Part shown: positions 47,230 through 56,051 of the stretch, piece by piece
How positions within the stretch are numbered: position 1 is the stretch's first letter
Layout of the letters: every line of letters begins with the position of its first letter
NCBI RefSeq assembly: GCF_000170955.2
Contig: NZ_ABCY02000001.1
Location: forward strand, 124,001-188,000
Length of the DNA: 64,000 nucleotides
Direction of reading: 5' to 3'
Source of the DNA: Borreliella valaisiana VS116
Lineage (GTDB): Bacteria; Spirochaetota; Spirochaetia; Borreliales; Borreliaceae
Notes under the pieces: model-generated
Databases searched by the model: none
The model's input: only the letters and a program-made list of their open reading frames with translations
What the model was told of the DNA's origin: nothing
Program-made: the position numbers and the translations under genes

Positions 47230-47607
47230 TCATCTTCTGCTCTTTTTTTCTTTTTTTGTCTGACAACTAATACATAAAAAAGCATAAGGAATTGCCAAAA
47301 GTCTCTCCCTAGCAATCTCTTTTTCACAAGCCAAGCACTTGCCATAAGAATTTTGAGAAATTCTATAAAGAGCTTGATTTATTAAATTCAACTTTTTCTT
47401 TTCAACAAAACCCAACGCTTCAAGATTATTTCCATCCATATTATCAAAAGCAATATCAACAACATCCTTTGGATACATATCATTATTAATTATTTCCTTT
47501 TTGCTATTTTCTACAGACTTAATAGAATCCAATATCTCCTTTTTTTCAGCAGAAAGAAATTTTTTTATTTCTTCAATAAATTCATATTCAGAACTAGCTT
47601 TTTGCAT
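47230..47607 (-). CDS. dksA: DksA/TraR-family zinc-finger transcription regulator
   Basis: 125 residues. The N-terminal coiled coil (FIEEIKKFLSAEKKEILDSI) carries DIAFDNMDGNN near its tip instead of the DxxDxA motif of E. coli. The C-terminal C4 zinc finger is complete: YGKCLACEKEIARERLLAIPYAFLCISCQ. DksA enters the RNA polymerase secondary channel and cooperates with (p)ppGpp in the stringent response; in B. burgdorferi it is known to contribute to starvation adaptation. The window also contains GreA, which competes for that channel. SD GGGAGG. Orthologue of BB0168. Confidence 0.93.
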   Translation of the reverse strand: MQKASSEYEFIEEIKKFLSAEKKEILDSIKSVENSKKEIINNDMYPKDVVDIAFDNMDGNNLEALGFVEKKKLNLINQALYRISQNSYGKCLACEKEIARERLLAIPYAFLCISCQTKKEKKSRR

Positions 47608-47648
47608 GATACCTCCCTATAAATTACATTTTTAAAAAACTCCGTGTA

Positions 47649-47676
47649 ATTATATACACAATTTTTTATAATGTAA
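47649..47676 (-). promoter_or_regulatory. dksA promoter
   Basis: Minus strand TTACAT (47671-47676), 16 bp, TATAAT (47649-47654), about 40 bp before the dksA ATG. Confidence 0.6.
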
Positions 47677-47712
47677 ACAAAAAATAATGCTTTTATTTCT
47701 TAAAAAGAATAA

Positions 47713-47741
47713 TTGAAATGATATGTTTAATCATGTAAAAT
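47713..47741 (+). promoter_or_regulatory. infA promoter
   Basis: TTGAAA (47713-47718), 17-bp spacer, TAAAAT (47736-47741). The expected transcription start near 47748 lies downstream of the ATG at 47723, so that ATG cannot begin the protein. Confidence 0.65.
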
Positions 47742-47773
47742 TTATCCTATTAGAGAAAAATATGGAGGTTGTC

Positions 47774-47995
47774 TTGAATATTAAAGAAGAAGCTATTGAA
47801 ACTGAAGGAATTGTAAAAGAATCTCTTCCAAATACCATGTTTAGAGTAGAACTTAAAAACAAGCACATTGTACTTGCCCATCTATCTGGCAAAATGCGAA
47901 AACATTTCATAAAAATAGTTCCTGGAGATAAAGTAAAAGTTGAACTATCCCCTTATGATCTTACAAAAGGTAGAATAGTATACAGAGAAAAATAA
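47774..47995 (+). CDS. infA: translation initiation factor IF-1
   Basis: 73 residues from TTG at 47774, which follows GGAGG by 5 bp; E. coli IF-1 has 72. The open frame extends to an ATG at 47723, but the promoter at 47713-47741 overlaps that codon, and an ATG at 47762 overlaps the Shine-Dalgarno. The OB fold is highly conserved: [41 protein letters not shown] and [15 protein letters not shown]-1 binds the 30S A site during initiation. It stands alone, not in a ribosomal protein cluster. Orthologue of BB0169. Confidence 0.93.
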
Positions 47996-48042
47996 AATTA
48001 AACCCTTTTAAAAAATTTTAAAATATTATAAATATTTACTTT

Positions 48043-50094
48043 TTAGATTAAATTGTCTTTCAAAGACACAACAAAGTTCTTGTGAATCCAGCCTTGAAGT
48101 CCATAACTTGTTTCAATAAGAACAAAATCGTCTTTGCTGTCAAGGATATAAACACTTGCATTCCCCTTTAAAAATCTCCAACTCCTTGAAAAGTTGTCAG
48201 GAACTTTATAAAGAGAGACTAAATCACCTTTAATTATTCCTACCTCAGATTGTTGCTCAGAATAAAAATAATATGTTTCAAACATAGTAAAACAAACAGC
48301 AGAAAAAAGCAAAAATATAATTATTTTTTTTAAATTTTTTGCTAAAAATCTATAAGAGATAGATACCACTAAAAAATTTATCAAAAATAAGCTAATAATA
48401 AAAAATATATTAGAAAAAATAAAACTATTGTTACGAATACTGTCTGTAACTCCATTTTTAGCTTCAATCAAATCAATAACCTTATAGGGGGCTTCATTAT
48501 TTGGAGAAGCCAAAAATGCTTTATAAGCTGAATAAATAGCATCAAAATCTCTATCCATTTTACTCAAAACAAGAGCTCTGTTTAACCAAAGTCCTGAATA
48601 ATTTGGATATTTTTTAAGAATATTATCAATCTTAATAAGTGCAGCATCATAATTTTTAGTATTATAATTTTCAATCAAATCATTTATATTTTTTTCTGAC
48701 AATAGACCATCATTTACAGCATTTAAACTAATGCCAACAGCCAATATTAAAATAACTAGCCCAAAACTTGATGCTGCAAAAAATTTTTTATAGCTAATTA
48801 AAATAGCTAAAGATAATAAAAATCCTGGAATCAAAAGTAAATAATAGTATGAAACAAAAAATAAAAAAGTTTTATTTTTGTAATTCAAAATATCAGCATA
48901 AGATAACAGTTTAAAATCAGAATCCACATTATTTTGCATTTTGTTTATACTATTAAACTCTCCTGAATATTCATACTTCAATTTCTTTCCTTTAAGGGTA
49001 TAAACTGTCCCATCAGCGGGATCTAAATAATTAAAATCACCAATATTTAAAAATACGCTACCTTTAGTGCCGGGCTTAACTGTATAAATTTGAGAAATAC
49101 TACCCTTGTAACCACTTTTAGAGGGTTTAAAACTATAATTTTTCTTTTTATTAAGAATCTTAGAATTATAAGTTTCAATCTCTGGAAAGTAAAAATGTGG
49201 AAAATTCCCTTGACCTGTAATTTTTATTAAAATAGTAAATATATCTTGCTCAATTGTAGAATAAGTTGGAGTTTCATAATCAATTCTAAAAGTTCCCACT
49301 GCTAAAGATTTAACCTCTTTGGGAATCGGTTTAACTTTTAATAAAAGCTCGGGGGTTTTCCTAACAAGACCAGAATCAATATTAAAAGAAAAACTAGGAA
49401 TCAAAACATTTTTTGAGTCTTTAAGAGGAGTTAGTATAAAGTTATAAAAAGGTACATCTAAAATTTCTTTATTATTAAAAGTTCTATATTTAATATCCCC
49501 AAATATAGGCATCTTTTCAATCATTGCATCCTTAATAGCAGGCAAAAATCCAGACATTTCATTAGAATTGCCATCTGAAAGCCAATTTGAACGCAAAACA
49601 AGTCCAATACTTTGATATTCATAAACCTCTTTTTTATCAAGATCCCAATATAAATCAACCGGCAAACCAAAAGAATTTATTTCATCAGCCCTTAGAACAC
49701 CAACTTCTACCTCTGAAGATAAATAGAAATCACCTTTATAAATTACTTTTAATGGGGGAATCTTAACAAATCCTAGATCCTCAAAAAGATATTCAACTTT
49801 AATCTCAACAAAAGAAAAGTTATTATTATCCGCTGTTCTAGATATTGATAAAACATTAGAATGGGATTGAACTTCTTTATTGATTTCAACTTTTAGCAAA
49901 TTTATATCAATATCTTGCAAAGGATTGTTAAGCCTTACAATCTGAATAAATTTGTCACCCTTTAAAACTTTAATATTTTGAATAAAATCAATACCCGTAA
50001 GAGAATAAAGTCTTGTGATTGAAAAAAAATAAATAAAAAATACTACCAATCTTCTTTTGGAACAACCAGGCTCTTGTCTATTTTTCTCAACCAT
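48043..50094 (-). CDS. BatD-like protein with TPR and C-terminal SH3-like domain
   Basis: 683 residues from the ATG at 50094 (SD GAGAGGG); a TTG at 50049 is an alternative. The N-terminal signal is long (SKRRLVVFFIYFFSITRLYS). The large periplasmic part has BatD-type beta domains (VRLNNPLQDIDINLLKVEINK ... FVEIKVEYLFEDLGFVKIPPLKVIY). Two TM helices (YYLLLIPGFLLSLAILIS and the following one) flank a TPR-like stretch LIENYNTKNYDAALIKIDNILKKYPNYSGLW. A further TM region leads to a bacterial SH3-like tail SVYILDSKDDFVLIETSYGLQGWIHKNFV. Last gene of the MoxR/Bat operon; overlaps the TPR gene by 52 bp. Orthologue of BB0170. Confidence 0.82.
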   Translation of the reverse strand: MVEKNRQEPGCSKRRLVVFFIYFFSITRLYSLTGIDFIQNIKVLKGDKFIQIVRLNNPLQDIDINLLKVEINKEVQSHSNVLSISRTADNNNFSFVEIKVEYLFEDLGFVKIPPLKVIYKGDFYLSSEVEVGVLRADEINSFGLPVDLYWDLDKKEVYEYQSIGLVLRSNWLSDGNSNEMSGFLPAIKDAMIEKMPIFGDIKYRTFNNKEILDVPFYNFILTPLKDSKNVLIPSFSFNIDSGLVRKTPELLLKVKPIPKEVKSLAVGTFRIDYETPTYSTIEQDIFTILIKITGQGNFPHFYFPEIETYNSKILNKKKNYSFKPSKSGYKGSISQIYTVKPGTKGSVFLNIGDFNYLDPADGTVYTLKGKKLKYEYSGEFNSINKMQNNVDSDFKLLSYADILNYKNKTFLFFVSYYYLLLIPGFLLSLAILISYKKFFAASSFGLVILILAVGISLNAVNDGLLSEKNINDLIENYNTKNYDAALIKIDNILKKYPNYSGLWLNRALVLSKMDRDFDAIYSAYKAFLASPNNEAPYKVIDLIEAKNGVTDSIRNNSFIFSNIFFIISLFLINFLVVSISYRFLAKNLKKIIIFLLFSAVCFTMFETYYFYSEQQSEVGIIKGDLVSLYKVPDNFSRSWRFLKGNASVYILDSKDDFVLIETSYGLQGWIHKNFVVSLKDNLI

Positions 50095-50630
50095 ACAACC
50101 CTCTCAAGATTTTCAATATACCTTAAAAAATTTTCATTGCTTTCAACAAAATTTTTACTTTTTTCTACACTTAAAGAATTCAAACTATCACGAACTGTCC
50201 GTTTTTTTATTATTGCAAGTTCAAGATTATATTTAGCATTATAACTGCCAGGATTAATTTTCAAAGCCTCCTTAAAAGCTATTTCAGCCTTATGATAAAG
50301 TCCTTGATTATAGTATATTATCCCCTCGTTATAATTTACACTAAAATTTAAAAAAATATCATTGGTTTTCTTTGCATAAGAGAATATTCTAAGAGAACTT
50401 TCATACTCTCCCAAAGAATAGTATACAATACCGAGATTGTAATATCCCCAAGCAGAATATTTTTTGTCCTCCACAAGATTGTAATAATTTGAAATTGCAT
50501 TTTGATAATTTCCTCTAACATATTCATAATTGCCAATAGCCATTAAAGACATAGACTTAACATTTGAACAAGACAAAAAACCCAAACATAAAAAGCAAGC
50601 ATATAAAACCACTAAAAAGTTTCGTCCCAC
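50043..50630 (-). CDS. TPR lipoprotein of the Bat operon
   Basis: 195 residues, GTG start inside the end of the preceding VWA gene (19-bp overlap). The signal peptide ends LGFLSC (lipobox, Cys near 21). Three TPR units: AIGNYEYVRGNYQNAISNYYNLV, WGYYNLGIVYYSLGEYESSLRIF and NYNEGIIYYNQGLYHKAEIAFKEALKINPGSYNAKYNL. This corresponds to the TPR partner (BatC/BatE position) that accompanies VWA proteins. It probably scaffolds the VWA and BatD proteins on the periplasmic side. Orthologue of BB0171. Confidence 0.86.
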   Translation of the reverse strand: MGRNFLVVLYACFLCLGFLSCSNVKSMSLMAIGNYEYVRGNYQNAISNYYNLVEDKKYSAWGYYNLGIVYYSLGEYESSLRIFSYAKKTNDIFLNFSVNYNEGIIYYNQGLYHKAEIAFKEALKINPGSYNAKYNLELAIIKKRTVRDSLNSLSVEKSKNFVESNENFLRYIENLERVVWLRKIDKSLVVPKEDW

Positions 50631-51598
50631 TTTATCATCCTGACAAATAAATACATAAAAATAAACAACAACGAAATAACCAAAAAAATTTTATACCTTG
50701 ATACATCAACTAGTATAATATCATTTGACGTTCTTCTTATTATACCATTTCTTATATCATTGACAACAAAGTTAATCCCTTTCAAATACAAGTTATAATA
50801 TGATCCTTTAAGAGAAGAGGCAAGAAGAAGTAAATTTTCTTCATTTATCACAGTTTTAACAAGATTTCCACTTTCATCTTTAACATTTGATTTATAATCA
50901 AATAAAACGGGATTACTCCCTCCAATTCCAACAACAAAACTTTCTAACTTCAAATTACTGACAAATTTAGAAAACCTATAATAATTATTTTCTCCCCAAT
51001 CATCACCATCTGTCAAAATAACTAAAAAATTATAATAAGAGTCGTCCTGTATACTAGAGACTACACTAAAAACAGCATCTCCTAAAAAACTCCCAGGAGA
51101 GCTTATTAAATCAGGCTCTATATAATTTAACATCTTGTTTAAACTGTTTTTATCCTTAGAAAAAGGCAAAACCAATATAGGCTTACCTTTAAAAATAGTA
51201 AGAGAATATTCTGCACTCTCAAAATTGCTTAAAATTAAGCTAATCATATTTTTAGCACTCTCAAGTCTATTAATAATTTTACCTTCATCCACACTTAACA
51301 TGCTACGAGAAATATCAAAAATAAAAGAAATTCTCAATTTACTTCTCTCATCCTCAACAGCTCTTTGTCCCCAAGAAATATCCAAAATGGATAAAATTAG
51401 GAAAATCAAGCTAAAAATAAAAAACATTGACATGAGAAATTTTTTAATGTAGTAATTTTGAATATAAGAATTGTCTCCATACATAAAGCTTAAGGTCTTA
51501 AAAAAAGGAATATTTCGCCTAAAGTCAAGCATACACACAAAAAAAATCCACATTAAAATTAAAAAAAAGTATAAAGCGCTATAATTATTTATGCTCAT
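50612..51598 (-). CDS. VWA-domain membrane protein (BatB-like)
   Basis: 328 residues. TM helices at both ends (ALYFFLILMWIFFVCMLDF, FFIFSLIFLILSILDI, and C-terminal IFLVISLLFIFMYLFV) enclose a von Willebrand A domain. The MIDAS motif is intact: FIFDISRSMLS (DxSxS), then the Thr-containing loop and ILTDGDDWG. The B. burgdorferi orthologue BB0172 has been reported to bind integrin alpha3beta1, yet its operon context is that of a Bat assembly protein. ATGA overlap with the upstream VWA gene indicates tight coupling. Confidence 0.88.
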   Translation of the reverse strand: MSINNYSALYFFLILMWIFFVCMLDFRRNIPFFKTLSFMYGDNSYIQNYYIKKFLMSMFFIFSLIFLILSILDISWGQRAVEDERSKLRISFIFDISRSMLSVDEGKIINRLESAKNMISLILSNFESAEYSLTIFKGKPILVLPFSKDKNSLNKMLNYIEPDLISSPGSFLGDAVFSVVSSIQDDSYYNFLVILTDGDDWGENNYYRFSKFVSNLKLESFVVGIGGSNPVLFDYKSNVKDESGNLVKTVINEENLLLLASSLKGSYYNLYLKGINFVVNDIRNGIIRRTSNDIILVDVSRYKIFLVISLLFIFMYLFVRMIKWDETF

Positions 51599-52596
51599 AA
51601 TATCTCTTTTAAGAAAATTTTTGAAAAAATAAAATAAATAAGTAATAAAAAAAATGCTAAAACTAAAAATTCTTTATAAATATCTTTATTGTCCACGGCT
51701 ATTTTAATTTTCCTCTCCAAATTCTCTTTTTTTGAAAAATCTTGAATTGCAAATTGAAAAGAAAAATCATCATTAACAGAATAAAAAAGTCCTCCTGTTT
51801 TATTTGAAATCTCAACAAGCATGCTAGGATCATAAACCTCTTTCAAACTTCCTTGATAAAATTTTCCAGATCTTAATTTAAACTCAACACCAAATTCTTC
51901 AAAACTTCCAATACCAATAGAATAAATCTTAACATTTAAACCTTGAGCAAGATTAATTACTTGATCTTTATAAATCTCATCTGAATTAACAACCCCATCT
52001 GTTAAAACTATTATTGATCTTTTAGGAGCTTCAGAATGCTTTAAATGAGACAATGCAATAGAAATACCTAATCCTAAAGCAGACCCATTGCCTAAATCCA
52101 TAATATAAATATCATCCAACTTTTTATTAAAAAAATCTCTATCTGTTGTTATAGGCACTACAATTGAAGCATCTTTTGCAAAAGCTACCAAACCAATGTT
52201 ATCATTTTCACGTTGAGAAATAAAACGTTTAATCAATTCTTTTGAAAACTCAAGCCTATTCTTAGAAGAAAACTCAACAGCCCCCATACTAGGCGATATG
52301 TCAAGAACAATGACAATGTCGGCACCAGCACTAAGATGTATCATCTTCTTTTTTGAAACCGAAGGACCTGCTAAAGCAAACACCATAACCATTGCGGATA
52401 AATACAAAAAAGAATAAGTAAAAAAATACATCAAATTTAACTTATAATCCTTAAGCTTTAAAGAGTTAAAATTACCATAAAGCGATATTGGAAACTTTAT
52501 CTTACCTCCTCTATTTCTAAAAAAATGATTAAAATAAATTATTAAAGGAAAAATTACCAATAAAAACAAATACAAAGGCTCATTAAATGTTAACAT
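51595..52596 (-). CDS. VWA-domain membrane protein (BatA-like)
   Basis: 333 residues from the ATG at 52596, preceded by AGAGGTG; the frame opens at a TTG at 52620. N-terminal TM helices (YLFLLVIFPLIIYFNHFF; FTYSFLYLSAMVMVFALAG) and a C-terminal helix (FLVLAFFLLLIYFIFSKIFL) flank a VWA domain. MIDAS: IVLDISPSMGAVEF, IVPITTDRDF and VLTDGVVNSDEIY are all intact, so metal-dependent ligand binding is expected. It overlaps the upstream gene by 14 bp and the downstream VWA gene by ATGA. Orthologue of BB0173. Confidence 0.9.
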   Translation of the reverse strand: MLTFNEPLYLFLLVIFPLIIYFNHFFRNRGGKIKFPISLYGNFNSLKLKDYKLNLMYFFTYSFLYLSAMVMVFALAGPSVSKKKMIHLSAGADIVIVLDISPSMGAVEFSSKNRLEFSKELIKRFISQRENDNIGLVAFAKDASIVVPITTDRDFFNKKLDDIYIMDLGNGSALGLGISIALSHLKHSEAPKRSIIVLTDGVVNSDEIYKDQVINLAQGLNVKIYSIGIGSFEEFGVEFKLRSGKFYQGSLKEVYDPSMLVEISNKTGGLFYSVNDDFSFQFAIQDFSKKENLERKIKIAVDNKDIYKEFLVLAFFLLLIYFIFSKIFLKEIL

Positions 52597-53482
52597 TAGC
52601 ACCTCTATTAAATTCTTCAAAATTCGATGCTGCGGTTTTTAAATCCTCTAAAACAAACGGTAAACTATCAAATACCAAATCAACACCACTAAATTTACTA
52701 AAATCAGAAAGCCTTAACGTATTAATAAAAGTTGAACGAATCTCGTAAGGAACCTTAAGATCTTGCAAAATTACAGAGATTTCTGTTGTAGTAATCGCAT
52801 TAAAGTCGAAACCTGTTTTTTTAGATAAATAAACCCTTAAAGAAGAATTTATTAAATTATAAAATGCACTTTGATCTCCACCTTCTTTAGCATATTTAGA
52901 TAAAATAACAAACTGTCTTTGCAATACTTTATAAGGCTTTTTAAGTCCATGTTTAATTATCAAGTAAATTAAAAGTCGATTTAAAAGCTTTAAAAGCTTA
53001 ATAATTAAATAAGGAATCAAAAACAAAATAAGAATAAATAAAAACAAATAAGTACTTGTTCCAGGAATAAATAAAACGCCTTCTATATTTTTAATTTTAA
53101 AATCAGAATTATTAGATACTAGCTTATCTGTATTTATTTTTATATTATCTAGAACAACTTTATTTTTTTTACCGTTACCAATTACATCCCCAATATAAAT
53201 AGGAGGAAGAGAACTACTTCCAATATAAAAAGAAACAAAATTAACTATTATTTCATTTGTTACATTATTAAAGCTAATCGAATTTACTTCAACAAATTCA
53301 TCTTTAATCTCTTTAAAATCTACAGGAAAAAATTCCTCACCATCATTTAAAATTAATGAAACTTTAAAATCAACAGAATCACCAACATAATAACGAGTTG
53401 GCATAAATATTTCATTCTTTATTTCATAAGAATGTAAAAATAAGGTTAAAAAAAGAAAAAGATTTGAAATAATTCTCTTCAA
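52583..53482 (-). CDS. membrane protein of the Bat operon, unknown domain
   Basis: 299 residues. Signal peptide IISNLFLFLTLFLHS, then a beta-rich exoplasmic domain (YYVGDSVDFKVSLILNDGEEFFPV; FYIGSSSLPPIYIGDV). One TM segment TYLFLFILILFLIPYLIIKLL lies near residues 145-165. The cytoplasmic tail has VLQRQFVILSKYAKEGGDQSAFYNLINSSLRVYLSKKTGFDF, a helical region like the DUF4381-type proteins found between DUF58 and VWA genes. Gap of 3 bp after the DUF58 gene. Orthologue of BB0174. Confidence 0.78.
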   Translation of the reverse strand: MKRIISNLFLFLTLFLHSYEIKNEIFMPTRYYVGDSVDFKVSLILNDGEEFFPVDFKEIKDEFVEVNSISFNNVTNEIIVNFVSFYIGSSSLPPIYIGDVIGNGKKNKVVLDNIKINTDKLVSNNSDFKIKNIEGVLFIPGTSTYLFLFILILFLIPYLIIKLLKLLNRLLIYLIIKHGLKKPYKVLQRQFVILSKYAKEGGDQSAFYNLINSSLRVYLSKKTGFDFNAITTTEISVILQDLKVPYEIRSTFINTLRLSDFSKFSGVDLVFDSLPFVLEDLKTAASNFEEFNRGANVNI

Positions 53483-53485
53483 GAT

Positions 53486-54361
53486 CTATGATCCCTTTTT
53501 AAGAAGAATTTTAAGTTTTTTGAAAACATCTTCTTTAGTATCAATCTCAATAAAACTAATATTTTTTTTAATACACTCTTTTTTCCATTTTATTTTATCA
53601 AGCGTCCAATAGTTTTTATAACCACTTAATGTTAATTTGCTAAAACCTGAAACTAAAAAATTTTCTCCAGTTTCAACATCTTCGCAAATCAAAGTTCCAA
53701 TTTTAGGAAAATTTTCATCAAAAAAATCTGTAATTCTTATAGCAACAACATTATGTCTTTTACTTAAAACATTTAAAGATTTAAAATAAGCATTCGCCTT
53801 AAAATCAGAAATAATTATAACCAAAGATCTTTTTTTATAATATTCTGCCGTATTTTTAAAAATATAAGCTAAGCTGCTACCCGGCTTAAGATTTCTATTG
53901 ATCGTTTCACTTAATATCAATCCTAAGTGTGAATGACCTTTGCTAGAGGGTATAAATTTGTCTGTTCCACTTGAAAAAAAAGTAACACCTATTTTATCAT
54001 TATTAAAGAATGCCATATGTGCAAAAATAGAAACCAACAAATCCTGAACATCTTTTTTATTTACCTTACCTCCCAAGCTCATGGAAAGTGAATTATCGAC
54101 AAGAAGATGAAGATTCATCCCTCTATCTTCTTTAAAAACCTTTGAAAAAATACTATCAGCTTTTGAACTCACATTCCAATCAATAAATCTAGCATCATCA
54201 GAATCCTCATAAGGTCTAAATTCGTGAAATTCAAGACCAAGTCCTTTAAAAATTGAACGATAACCACCAAAATTAAGCTCTGAAAGCATTTTCCTTGAAA
54301 AAAACTTTAAAGCTTTTATTTTGGTTTTAGTGTTACTACTTATCTCGTTATCTTGCATCAT
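53486..54361 (-). CDS. DUF58 protein (VWA-like, MoxR-associated)
   Basis: 291 residues, cytoplasmic. The DUF58 signature is EFHEFRPYEDSDDARFIDWNVSSKADSIFSKVFKEDRGMNLHLLVDNSLSM (about 45-95), which includes the family's YxxGDDxRxIDW-type motif and a VWA-like DNSLSMS. SLVIIISDFKA follows. These proteins accompany MoxR ATPases and are thought to act in assembly or activation of the VWA complex. 14 bp after moxR and 3 bp before the next gene. Orthologue of BB0175. Confidence 0.9.
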   Translation of the reverse strand: MMQDNEISSNTKTKIKALKFFSRKMLSELNFGGYRSIFKGLGLEFHEFRPYEDSDDARFIDWNVSSKADSIFSKVFKEDRGMNLHLLVDNSLSMSLGGKVNKKDVQDLLVSIFAHMAFFNNDKIGVTFFSSGTDKFIPSSKGHSHLGLILSETINRNLKPGSSLAYIFKNTAEYYKKRSLVIIISDFKANAYFKSLNVLSKRHNVVAIRITDFFDENFPKIGTLICEDVETGENFLVSGFSKLTLSGYKNYWTLDKIKWKKECIKKNISFIEIDTKEDVFKKLKILLKKGS

Positions 54362-54375
54362 TTAAAAATTATTTC

Positions 54376-55368
54376 CTAAGGAAGCGCTACAGCAGAAAGA
54401 AGCATTCTAATAATATCATCAATACTCATTTCCTCTACCTCTGCCTCGTAAGATGGTGTAATTCTGTGCCTTAACACACTGTAAGCTACAGCTTTAACAT
54501 CTTCTGGTAGAACAAATATTCGCCCCTCATAAAGAGCATTAACACGAGCACACTTTAATAAACTAAGAGAAGCCCTGGGAGATGCGCCAAATTCAATATA
54601 TTTGGCAAACGGATAAGTTTTCTTATCTCTCTCACGAGATGCAGAGATTAAAGTAACAATATAAAGCATTATTTTGTCATCAACTTTTACTCTGCCAACC
54701 GTTCTTTTAATATCAGCCAACGAATAAGCATTCATAACCTTTGCAACTTTAATATTTTCAAGACGCCCATCCACCGAAAATATTTTCAAAAGTCTTACTT
54801 CATCCTGCACTGATGGATAATTAACATTAACTTTTAATAAAAATCTATCGAGTTGAGATTCTGGCAAATTATAAGTCCCCTCTTGCTCTATTGGATTTTG
54901 AGTAGCAAGAACAAAAAACGGATCTGGAAGTCTATGGGTTTCATCTCCAAGAGTTACTTGTCTTTCTCCCATAGCCTCAAGAAGAGCAGACTGAACTTTT
55001 GCAGGAGCTCTATTGATTTCATCTGCTAAAATAACATTTGAAAATACTGGACCTTTTCTAACCTTAAAAGTTCCTGTAGCACTTTTATAAACCATATTAC
55101 CCGTAAGATCAGAAGGTAAAAGATCTGGGGTAAACTGTATACGCTTAAACTCAAGGTCAAGAACATCAGATACGGTTTGAATTGCAAGAGTCTTAGCAAG
55201 ACCTGGAACCCCTTCAAGCAAAACATGCCCCTCTGTTAAAAGCCCCATTAAAATAGCATCTATCATTTCTTTTTGACCAAGAACCCTGCTTGAAACCTCT
55301 CTTCTAAATTTATTTATCAAATGTAATGCATTCTCTACTTCTGAATCTATCTGAAAACTACTCTTCAT
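54376..55368 (-). CDS. MoxR-family AAA+ ATPase
   Basis: 330 residues from the ATG at 55368, which follows AGGAGT; the frame extends a few codons further. AAA+ motifs: EGVPGLAKTLAIQ (Walker A), FTPDLLPSDLTGNMVY, VILADEINRAPAKVQSALLEAMGERQVT (Walker B and the MoxR signature), FVLATQNPIEQEGTYNLPESQLDRFLLK (sensor 1 and arginine finger) and FGASPRASLSLLKCAR (sensor 2). MoxR ATPases act as chaperones for VWA-protein complexes. It heads the seven-gene operon down to 48043. Orthologue of BB0176. Confidence 0.94.
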   Translation of the reverse strand: MKSSFQIDSEVENALHLINKFRREVSSRVLGQKEMIDAILMGLLTEGHVLLEGVPGLAKTLAIQTVSDVLDLEFKRIQFTPDLLPSDLTGNMVYKSATGTFKVRKGPVFSNVILADEINRAPAKVQSALLEAMGERQVTLGDETHRLPDPFFVLATQNPIEQEGTYNLPESQLDRFLLKVNVNYPSVQDEVRLLKIFSVDGRLENIKVAKVMNAYSLADIKRTVGRVKVDDKIMLYIVTLISASRERDKKTYPFAKYIEFGASPRASLSLLKCARVNALYEGRIFVLPEDVKAVAYSVLRHRITPSYEAEVEEMSIDDIIRMLLSAVALP

Positions 55369-55424
55369 AATACTCCTAGTCAAAATCACTCTAAAATATA
55401 AATTAAACCTAAAAGTTACTAATA

Positions 55425-56051
55425 TTATTTGTAAAGCAAAACCAAATTTCTGTCTACGCTTAATTTTGGATTTAAAGACTTTACTTCTATTTTGCTAAAC
55501 AAATCTTTAATTTGACCAACTTCAAGGTTAATTCTATCAAATTTGCCCTTATATGCCATAATTAAGCCTTTATCCTTTAAAAGATTCTTTAAAATTAAAG
55601 CATATTCATTCATACTTCTAAAAGCCCGAATTGTAATAAATTCATGCTTCTTTTTTTCTCTTTCAATCTCATATTCTAAAATTTTTACATTTTCTAAATC
55701 AAGTTCTAATTTTATCATTTTCAAAAAAGTAGACTTTTTTTTACTTCTTTCTAAAAGATAATATTTTCTAGAAGTGTCAAAAATAGCCAAAACAATACCT
55801 GGAAATCCAGCACCACTTCCAACATCAAGAACTTCAGAAGGATTAATCTCTTTAATAGTAGACAATCCTAAAAGAGAATCTATAACGTGTAGATTAAGAA
55901 TAGCATTGAAATTACTATTGCTATTTGAAATTAAATTAAATCTGGTATTTAAAAGTAAAATTCTTTTTATATATAAATTTATTTTCTGAAGATCTTTGTA
56001 AACAAACTGAAAATTATACTCCGACAAAGCAAATTCAATATCACTTATCAT
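55425..56051 (-). CDS. rsmG: 16S rRNA (guanine527-N7)-methyltransferase RsmG
   Basis: 208 residues. SAM-binding motif [16 protein letters not shown] (about 75-90), preceded by [13 protein letters not shown] and followed by [21 protein letters not shown] and [13 protein letters not shown], all GidB/RsmG-typical. It methylates G527 of 16S rRNA; loss gives low-level streptomycin resistance in other bacteria. ATGA overlap with mnmG shows translational coupling. Third gene of mnmE-mnmG-rsmG. Orthologue of BB0177. Confidence 0.95.
   Translation of the reverse strand: MISDIEFALSEYNFQFVYKDLQKINLYIKRILLLNTRFNLISNSNSNFNAILNLHVIDSLLGLSTIKEINPSEVLDVGSGAGFPGIVLAIFDTSRKYYLLERSKKKSTFLKMIKLELDLENVKILEYEIEREKKKHEFITIRAFRSMNEYALILKNLLKDKGLIMAYKGKFDRINLEVGQIKDLFSKIEVKSLNPKLSVDRNLVLLYK

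Noticed and set aside
47723..47773. Longer IF-1 start at 47723 or 47762
   Set aside because: The promoter overlaps 47723, and 47762 overlaps the Shine-Dalgarno; TTG at 47774 gives normal IF-1 length.
48021..48037. Inverted repeat AAATATT-ATA-AATATTT after infA as a terminator
   Set aside because: No GC pair in the stem; expected often by chance in this AT-rich DNA.
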